A stretch of DNA of 5,915 nt, taken from DAOUAJ01 sp034433615. GTDB lineage: Bacteria > Chloroflexota > Anaerolineae > DUEN01. The position numbers were made by a program, and so were the translations under genes. Location: NCBI GenBank assembly GCA_034433615.1, contig DAOUAJ010000270.1, positions 1 to 5,915 of the forward strand, in the 5' to 3' direction. A model generated the notes under the pieces. The model was not told the DNA's origin. It saw only the letters and a list, made by a program, of their open reading frames with translations, and ran no database searches. Positions 1 to 4,783 of the stretch are shown one piece after another (position 1 is the stretch's first letter; the number at the start of each line of letters is the position of its first letter).

Positions 1-1614
1 GGCAGCGAGGAGGAGCGGCATAGCGGCGGGGCATTGGCACGAGAGCGGGAGCGGCGGGCGTTGCCCGGACAGATCGAATCGGCCGCGCGGGCTGTGGCTG
101 AGGCGCAACAGCAGGTGGAGCAGTGGCGAGAGGCCCAGCGTCAAGCCGAGGCGGACGTTGCTACCTACGAGCAGGCCATGCGGGAGACATCTGGCCAGCA
201 GGCGATCCTGCAACGCCAGCTCCAGGAGCACCAGCGGGCACTGGATCGAGTGCGCCAGGCTGCAGAGTGGCATCGGTCACTGATCGCGCGGGCGGAACAA
301 CGGATAGCAGAGCTGGCGCAACAGGTGGCCCATCTCCAGGTGAAGATGACGGAGCTGGAGAAAGTACAGGCGATGCGCGCTGAGGAGCTGGCCCGAGCGG
401 AGGCCGACTTGCAGGCATTGGCAGGTGGAGAAGCCATCGCGCGGGCGGCCGAGGCGCGGGCGGCCGTGACAGCAGCGGAGGCCGAATGCCGATCACAGGA
501 AGCGTTGCTGCGCCAGGCCCAGGAAACGTTACGTCAGGCGGAGGCAGATCAGCAGGCACGAGAACGCCGGCTAGCTGATCTGACGGCGGAACGCGAACGG
601 CTTGCTGCTGAACTGGCAGGATTGAAGGGCGAGATCGAGGGATTGCAGGCCCAGATGGATCGGCTGGCAGAACAAATCGCACCGGCCGAGGCAGAAGTGG
701 CCCAACTGGCAGCCATGCAGACCGGCGAAGAGGCTCAGGCAGTGTTGGTACGGCAACAGGTGCGCCAGGAGGAGGCAGCGCACCATCAGGCGCAACTCGC
801 GCTGGAGCGGGCGCAAGATGAGGTAAACCGGCTGCGCCGTGAGATTGAGCGTGAGCTGGGGTCTGTGGTGTTGGAAGCGGGAACAGGGGCAGGGCAGCTA
901 CCGTTGCCTCTGCCCTCCCTGGTGGAATCGTTGCCGGCAGTCATCCTTCCGCCAGAAGGTCTGGAGCAAGACATCCAGCGGCTGCGCACCCAGCTTGGCC
1001 GTCTGGGTCATGTGAATCCGAACGCGCTCGCTGAATACGCTGAGACACTGGAACGGCATGCCTTTCTCTCGGCGCAACTGGCTGATCTCAACGACGCCGT
1101 GGCTGGGTTGCAGCAAGTGATCGCCGAGTTAAACGAACTGATGGACCGCGATTTCAAGCGCACCTTCGAACAGGTGGCTGCACGTTTTCGGGAGCATTTC
1201 AGCCGGCTGTTCGGCGGCGGCACGGCCCGCCTGGAGCTCACAGACCCCGATCATCTCAGCACAACCGGGGTTGACATCGTGGTTCACTTGCCGGGGAAGC
1301 GGGCCCAATCCCTGGCGCTCCTGTCCGGCGGTGAGCGCGCGCTGACCGCGGCAGCATTGATCTTCGCCCTGCTGGAAGCGAATCCGCCGCCCTTTTGCAT
1401 CCTCGACGAAGTGGATGCCGCCCTGGACGAGGCCAACGTGGAGCGGTTTCGAGAGACGCTCAAAGCGCTGGCGGAACGTATCCAGTTTATTGTCATCACC
1501 CACAACCGGGGGACGGTGGAGGTGGCCGATACGATCTACGGCATCTCGATGACGGCTGATGGCATCTCCCGGGTGCTCTCCCTCAGCATGAAGGACGTGC
1601 CGGAGGCAGTCTGA
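1..1614 (+). CDS. smc: Chromosome segregation ATPase SMC, C-terminal half (5' truncated by window edge)
   Basis: SMC dimers are ABC-type ATPases that, with ScpA/ScpB, organise and help segregate the bacterial chromosome. The frame is open from base 1, giving 537 visible residues, so the TTG at 34 is not a real start. The first residues (GSEEERHSGGALARERE) look like the junction leaving the hinge. Residues about 12-285 are a long Glu/Gln/Arg/Ala-rich coiled coil, followed by a Pro/Leu-rich linker (about 290-320). The C-terminal head follows: the LGHVNPNALAEY segment (about 334-346), the ABC signature LSGGE at 441-445, Walker B plus D-loop from FCILDEVDAAL to DEAN (465-479, with catalytic Glu in ILDE), and the switch histidine in ITHN (499-502). 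All C-lobe ATPase motifs are intact. Walker A and the first coil lie outside the window. A bacterial SMC is about 1,170-1,200 aa, so slightly under half is visible. RecN or Rad50-type proteins are poorer fits because the head ending (THNRGTVEVADTIYG) is SMC-like. Confidence 0.96.
   Translation, partial: GSEEERHSGGALARERERRALPGQIESAARAVAEAQQQVEQWREAQRQAEADVATYEQAMRETSGQQAILQRQLQEHQRALDRVRQAAEWHRSLIARAEQRIAELAQQVAHLQVKMTELEKVQAMRAEELARAEADLQALAGGEAIARAAEARAAVTAAEAECRSQEALLRQAQETLRQAEADQQARERRLADLTAERERLAAELAGLKGEIEGLQAQMDRLAEQIAPAEAEVAQLAAMQTGEEAQAVLVRQQVRQEEAAHHQAQLALERAQDEVNRLRREIERELGSVVLEAGTGAGQLPLPLPSLVESLPAVILPPEGLEQDIQRLRTQLGRLGHVNPNALAEYAETLERHAFLSAQLADLNDAVAGLQQVIAELNELMDRDFKRTFEQVAARFREHFSRLFGGGTARLELTDPDHLSTTGVDIVVHLPGKRAQSLALLSGGERALTAAALIFALLEANPPPFCILDEVDAALDEANVERFRETLKALAERIQFIVITHNRGTVEVADTIYGISMTADGISRVLSLSMKDVPEAV
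1602..1606 (+). promoter_or_regulatory. Ribosome binding site for the EamA permease, inside the smc 3' end
   Basis: GGAGG lies 7 nt before the ATG at 1614, within the last codons of smc. The smc stop (TGA 1612-1614) and the ATG (1614-1616) share one base as TGATG, a typical arrangement for translational coupling. This favours the 1614 start over the in-frame ATG at 1680. Confidence 0.75.
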
Positions 1615-2531
1615 TGGAAGGTCTACCGTCACGAGCGCGTCTGGGAATCCTCCACCGGCTGCGCGTGTACGGGCTGGCCATGCTGGTCTGCACATTGTGG
1701 GGAACCAGCTTTGTGCTGACGAAGATCGCTCTGGCCGAGTTAGGACCGTTTGCCGTTGCCTTTGGACGCTGGACGTTGGCGACGACTGTCTTTGCACTTT
1801 ATCTGCCCCTGATGGGCTATATGTCCACTGTCTGCCGGGCTCTGCGCCATCATTGGAGCGCGTTCGCTTTGCTGGGTATGGTGGGAATCAGCCTGTTCTA
1901 TGCATTGCAAAATATGGGATTGCGGTTTTCCACCGCCGTGAACGTCGGGCTGGTCATCAACCTGACCTCGGTGTTCATTGCAATCCTGGGGGTGTGGTGG
2001 CTGAGAGAGCGCCTGCAAGGGTACGCGGTAGCCGGGGTGGTCATCTCCTTCCTGGGTGTATCGCTCGTTACTCTCCAGGGTGGCCGCGTGACCTTTGGCA
2101 ACCAATCCTGGTTGGGAGATGGTCTGACCGTTCTGGCCGCGTTGTGTGCGGCTGTGTACTCGGTGTACGGGAAGCGGGTGGTCGCTCAGTATCCACCTGC
2201 CGTGGTGACCGGACTGGCTGCGTTGTTTGGGACAGCCTTCCTGCTGCCACTGGTCATCTGGGAGGGGTGGGTCTGGCCTGTCTCACCGTCCGTGCAGGGG
2301 GCTCTGGTGATTCTGGGGCTGGGCAGTGGGGCACTGGCTAATCTTTGGTGGTGGAAGGTGTTGGAGCAGAGTGATGCCGCCCGGGCAGGCACCTACCTCT
2401 TCTTGATCCCCATCATCTCTACGGCTCTGGCAGTGGCTTTCCTGGAAGAGCCTTTCACCTGGGTAACGGCCCTGGGTGCCTTTCTGGTCGTGGGTGGAGT
2501 CGCCCTTACCCAGTACAACCCGGCCGGCTGA
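1614..2531 (+). CDS. EamA/DMT-superfamily permease (10 TM helices)
   Basis: This is an inner-membrane permease of the drug/metabolite transporter superfamily, whose members export or import amino acids, metabolites or drugs; the substrate cannot be read from sequence. The 305 aa length matches the usual 290-310. Ten hydrophobic segments are visible at roughly 18-37, 45-67, 80-100, 108-130, 135-155, 166-185, 196-216, 228-248, 256-276 and 283-301. They form two EamA repeats of five helices. Family hallmarks are WGTSFVLTKIAL in TM1, RERLQGYAVAGVVISFLGVS at the end of repeat one, and the equivalent LEEPFTWVTALGAFLVVGG at the end of repeat two. A short Arg-rich N-terminus (residues 7-17) fits the positive-inside rule. 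The start is supported by GGAGG 7 nt upstream and by the one-base overlap with smc. It is probably expressed from the smc transcript, as no separate promoter is evident. I saw no clear hairpin terminator just after its stop. Confidence 0.93.
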   Translation: MEGLPSRARLGILHRLRVYGLAMLVCTLWGTSFVLTKIALAELGPFAVAFGRWTLATTVFALYLPLMGYMSTVCRALRHHWSAFALLGMVGISLFYALQNMGLRFSTAVNVGLVINLTSVFIAILGVWWLRERLQGYAVAGVVISFLGVSLVTLQGGRVTFGNQSWLGDGLTVLAALCAAVYSVYGKRVVAQYPPAVVTGLAALFGTAFLLPLVIWEGWVWPVSPSVQGALVILGLGSGALANLWWWKVLEQSDAARAGTYLFLIPIISTALAVAFLEEPFTWVTALGAFLVVGGVALTQYNPAG

Positions 2532-2548
2532 CGCTGCCCGCTGCATCC

Positions 2549-2638
2549 AGGAGGTGGCAATTTGTCGTTTCTTGTGCTTACGGGTATAATTGTCTTTTGG
2601 AGATGAAAACTCCGGATTGCATGGAACCATCCTTGTAG
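2549..2638 (+). other. Perfect Shine-Dalgarno 8-mer with two tiny overlapping ORFs (possible leader peptides)
   Basis: AGGAGGTG at 2549-2556 is a full 8-base complement of the 16S 3' end. Five bases later, TTG at 2562 opens a 14-codon frame encoding hydrophobic MSFLVLTGIIVFWR, stopping at TGA 2604-2606. That stop overlaps an ATG at 2603 (ATGA), which opens an 11-codon frame encoding MKTPDCMEPSL, ending at TAG 2636-2638. The first frame spans the -35 and -10 boxes of the promoter at 2562-2590, so it could be translated only on read-through RNA from the smc/permease unit. The second lies just inside the expected 5' end of the downstream transcript; GGAG at 2599-2602 abuts its ATG, too close for normal initiation. 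Chance occurrence remains quite possible. Confidence 0.2.
2562..2590 (+). promoter_or_regulatory. Sigma-70/SigA-type promoter for the 2687-4712 operon
   Basis: The -10 box TATAAT (2585-2590) is a perfect consensus match. The -35 box TTGTCG (2562-2567) matches TTGACA at four of six positions. The spacer is exactly 17 bp, the optimum. Transcription should start near 2597, leaving a leader of about 90 nt before the GTG at 2687. The local A/T richness stands out against the surrounding GC-rich coding sequence. No operator palindrome was seen over the boxes. Confidence 0.8.
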
Positions 2639-2672
2639 CTTTAGAAGTGTGGTAAAGTGCCGGATGCTAATT

Positions 2673-2677
2673 GGAGG
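2673..2677 (+). promoter_or_regulatory. Ribosome binding site that decides the start of the 529-aa protein
   Basis: GGAGG is followed by 9 nt and then GTG at 2687. The earlier in-frame GTG at 2657 has no purine-rich ribosome site at suitable distance. The downstream GTG is therefore preferred, which removes ten residues from the longest possible frame. Confidence 0.7.
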
Positions 2678-2686
2678 AACCAGAGA

Positions 2687-4276
2687 GTGCTACAGCGCAA
2701 GACACAAACCTCAGAGTTCTGGGAAAACGAATTCGAGGTCACCTCGGACGACCTGGAACACCTTTACAATCTGATTTTCGAGCGTAATAGCCCCGTTTCG
2801 ACTGCAGAACTCGTGCAAGAGGTGATCCGCTACCGCTGTCAGCAAGAAGAAGAACGGATGCGGGCAGAGCTGTCCCGTGGCGTTGTATATCAGCCACGCG
2901 ATAGCTATACCGTCGGTCAGCAAATCGTATTCCCTGTGTTTGATTATCGTCTAGGCATGGTTGTCTCGCTGCGCCCCGGCCGCAATCCCGAGCATGGGGA
3001 GTTCGATGTCATCGCCGTGCAGTTCGAAGGGGAAGAGGCTTTGCGGGAGTTTGCTGCCAACTTGAAGACGCCCCATAAACTGAATCGGGGGGATGGTGAG
3101 GCCGATCTATGGGGGGCGGCCAACCTTACCCCACCAGAAGAATTATGCAAAGCACACGGCGAACGAGTGCGGCAACTGCTTCTGGAAGCCCTCCGACAGC
3201 CGGGGGCGGAGTTCGTCTCCTACGATGATCAATGGTTGCTGCAAGGGTTGCTGGCTGAAGTCCATGTGGGCCATTTGAACCTGGCGGAAGCCTTGATCGA
3301 GGTGAAGAGGCAGCCTCTGAGTGTTCAACAGTTATTGACCGAGCTGGGGCTGCCCGTAGAAGTGCCTGAATCCATTAAGACCTTTTCTCTCAATGTGGCA
3401 TTGCAGCAGGATGAAAGATTTGATCTGGTTCACAGCCGCGACGGCATCCGTTGGTTCCTGCGGCGCATGGAGCCGGCCGATGCACTGAGCATACCCAAGA
3501 GGTTGGTCTACACGCCGATTCGATACAATCGAGCCCTCCTTAGTGTTGAGTTACTCCAGATCGAGTGGGAACTGGACGACGAATGGACCGAGGGAGGCAT
3601 CAGCACCGATTCCGCTTCCCTGGTCCCCAGCACGACAGTGGTGTTAACCTATCCACACTGGAAATCGGGCACATTGCCATTAAGCTCGCGGACGCGCTCT
3701 TTCTTCCCTCCGGGTACACACGGGCGCGGCATGATCACTTTTGTTGACGGTCGCTGGGGGCAGCGCTTCCCTGGTTGGGTCGTTTACGATGGCCAGTATG
3801 TATGTGGGCTGGCTTCCTGGTATGAGCAGCACAAGCTGCCGGCAGGCGCTTACATTACGCTCGAGCGCACGGCTGATCCCAACGAGATCACGGTAGACTT
3901 CCGCCCACGCCGTATGCGTCGGGAATGGGTGCGCACAGCCGGCGTGGAGAATGATCGTCTAGTTTTCCAAATGCAGAAGTGGCCCGTCGCTTGCGAATAC
4001 GACGAACATTTAATTGTAGGGGAAGAGAACCCGGAGGCATTAGAGGCTTTGCGGATGCAATTGGCCGCGCGCGAGGTCAGCATTCCCGAACTCCTGGCCA
4101 CGGTATTCCCTGAACTAGCGAAGCTCAGCCCGCAAGGTACTGTGCATGCCAAGACCCTGTACCTGGCTATCAACCTGGTACGTCGTTGTGCGCCGGGGCC
4201 GATCTTTGCCGCTCTGATGTCCGATCGCTCGTACAAGGAGATGGGCGGCGGTTACTACGCGTTGAGCAGCCGTTGA
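2687..4276 (+). CDS. Uncharacterised multi-domain protein with three winged-helix-like segments
   Basis: I do not recognise this 529-aa protein as a named family. No signal peptide or membrane helix is visible, so it should be cytosolic. Three segments share the pattern [P/E]-[V/L]-S-x-x-[E/Q]-L within predicted helix-turn-helix contexts: PVSTAEL (36-42), PLSVQQL (210-216) and EVSIPEL (463-469). The second and third end in wing-like strands (RFDLVHSRDGIRWFLRRME near 244-262; YKEMGGGYYAL near 516-526), resembling HARE-HTH or other winged-helix folds. Between them are beta-rich regions: residues about 68-133 (from YQPRDSYTVGQQIVFP to about HKLN), and about 270-415, where GWVVYDGQYVCGLASWYEQH followed by KLPAGAYITLER (363-394) recalls the layout of B3-type DNA-binding barrels. 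The start is GTG at 2687, set by GGAGG 9 nt upstream. It is first in a two-gene operon, 13 nt before the next gene, with its own consensus promoter. A DNA-binding or transcription-related role is inferred from these modules only; no catalytic motif was seen. Base composition looks slightly less GC-rich than smc by eye. Confidence 0.85.
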   Translation: MLQRKTQTSEFWENEFEVTSDDLEHLYNLIFERNSPVSTAELVQEVIRYRCQQEEERMRAELSRGVVYQPRDSYTVGQQIVFPVFDYRLGMVVSLRPGRNPEHGEFDVIAVQFEGEEALREFAANLKTPHKLNRGDGEADLWGAANLTPPEELCKAHGERVRQLLLEALRQPGAEFVSYDDQWLLQGLLAEVHVGHLNLAEALIEVKRQPLSVQQLLTELGLPVEVPESIKTFSLNVALQQDERFDLVHSRDGIRWFLRRMEPADALSIPKRLVYTPIRYNRALLSVELLQIEWELDDEWTEGGISTDSASLVPSTTVVLTYPHWKSGTLPLSSRTRSFFPPGTHGRGMITFVDGRWGQRFPGWVVYDGQYVCGLASWYEQHKLPAGAYITLERTADPNEITVDFRPRRMRREWVRTAGVENDRLVFQMQKWPVACEYDEHLIVGEENPEALEALRMQLAAREVSIPELLATVFPELAKLSPQGTVHAKTLYLAINLVRRCAPGPIFAALMSDRSYKEMGGGYYALSSR

Positions 4277-4277
4277 T

Positions 4278-4282
4278 GAGGA
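4278..4282 (+). promoter_or_regulatory. Ribosome binding site for the 140-aa protein
   Basis: GAGGA sits 7 nt before the ATG at 4290, entirely within the 13-nt gap after the preceding stop codon. This supports the ATG start and tight co-expression of the pair. Confidence 0.65.
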
Positions 4283-4289
4283 AGAGATC

Positions 4290-4712
4290 ATGGCCTGGTC
4301 AAAGCCTACGGTAGATACTAAATTTTACATTGATCGCGATTGGTGGAAACATAGCGGGTTGGATTTTCGCCTCTACCTGCGTAGCCAGCTCTGCCCGGAG
4401 TGTCAGGAGCGATTCGCCGACCATCGCGCCACGGAGATGGTGGACTGGGTAGACCCGGATACGGCTGAGATCAAACAGACCGATGCGCTAATGGAGTGCC
4501 TGCGCACTTATTGCGTCAATCATGCGGGATTTATCAGCCCGCAGGTACCTGTGGCCTCAGCCGCCTTTCGGCTGTTGCTGGTCAACGAGAATCGTCCCAT
4601 GTCGCCTCGCGAGATGCATGAGGTCATCCAATGGCGGCAGCCCGAAGCGATTTTGCGGATCCTGGCTGGAGGTCGGGTCTATCTGGGCATTCGCCCGGTG
4701 AAGGACGAATAA
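4290..4712 (+). CDS. Uncharacterised 140-aa protein: candidate zinc site plus C-terminal winged-helix-like segment
   Basis: The family is not recognised. The N-terminal part is aromatic and charged (FYIDRDWWKHSGLDFRLYLR, 12-31). It leads into CPEC (C35-x2-C38), followed about 31 residues later by C70-x4-C75-x2-H78 (CLRTYCVNH). This spacing suits a zinc ribbon or treble-clef-like knuckle, with C35, C38 and two of C70, C75 or H78 as ligands. The C-terminal part (about 88-134) contains PMSPREM at 103-109, the same pattern as the three segments of the upstream protein, followed by a helix and a short strand (GGRVYLGIRPV) that could be a wing. No signal peptide or membrane segment is present. The gene ends at TAA 4710-4712, 31 nt before a strong terminator hairpin. 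Its position suggests a partner of the 529-aa protein, perhaps in one DNA- or RNA polymerase-associated complex; this is inference. A structural zinc site without nucleic-acid binding is an alternative. Confidence 0.85.
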   Translation: MAWSKPTVDTKFYIDRDWWKHSGLDFRLYLRSQLCPECQERFADHRATEMVDWVDPDTAEIKQTDALMECLRTYCVNHAGFISPQVPVASAAFRLLLVNENRPMSPREMHEVIQWRQPEAILRILAGGRVYLGIRPVKDE

Positions 4713-4743
4713 GCTTTTGGATAGACCATGCTGAACACGACAG

Positions 4744-4783
4744 GACCTGACAGGTTTTCCAAAACTTGTCAGGTCTTTGTTTT
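4744..4783 (+). terminator. Rho-independent terminator / 32-bp near-perfect palindrome
   Basis: Left arm GACCTGACAGGTTTT (4744-4758) and right arm AAAACTTGTCAGGTC (4761-4775) are inverted repeats matching at 14 of 15 positions around a CC centre. The tail TTTGTTTT (4776-4783) follows. In plus-strand RNA the single mismatch (4753/4766) becomes a G-U wobble, but in minus-strand RNA it is a C-A mismatch, and the minus-strand sequence after the hairpin is not U-rich. It is therefore oriented to end the 2687-4712 operon. The T-tract runs into the stop codon of the convergent gene (complement of 4782-4784). Confidence 0.85.

Noticed and set aside
34..36. TTG as the start of an independent short SMC-like gene
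   Set aside because: The frame is open to base 1 and the upstream residues fit the hinge exit of SMC, so this is an internal codon of a truncated gene.
161..682. Long minus-strand ORF (173 aa) opposite smc
   Set aside because: Pro/Arg/Ser-rich translation with no domain, lying fully opposite the well-supported SMC coiled coil. It is a typical shadow of GC-rich repetitive codons.
1129..1797. Minus-strand ORF of 222 aa spanning the smc head and the permease start
   Set aside because: It crosses two confidently assigned plus-strand genes, has low-complexity Arg/Gln/His composition and shows no recognisable motif.
1697..2341. Plus-strand 214-aa ORF inside the permease gene
   Set aside because: Out-of-frame, Cys/Gly/Arg-rich reading of the EamA gene, without its own ribosome site or domain.
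2532..2561. Possible terminator after the permease gene
   Set aside because: No convincing stem with a following T-run was found; the T-rich stretch at 2561-2575 follows no hairpin.
2596..2616. Small hairpin at the expected 5' end of the operon transcript (GGAG/CTCC, extended by wobble pairs)
   Set aside because: Only four Watson-Crick GC/AT pairs plus two wobbles and one A-U; too weak to call an attenuator or riboswitch.
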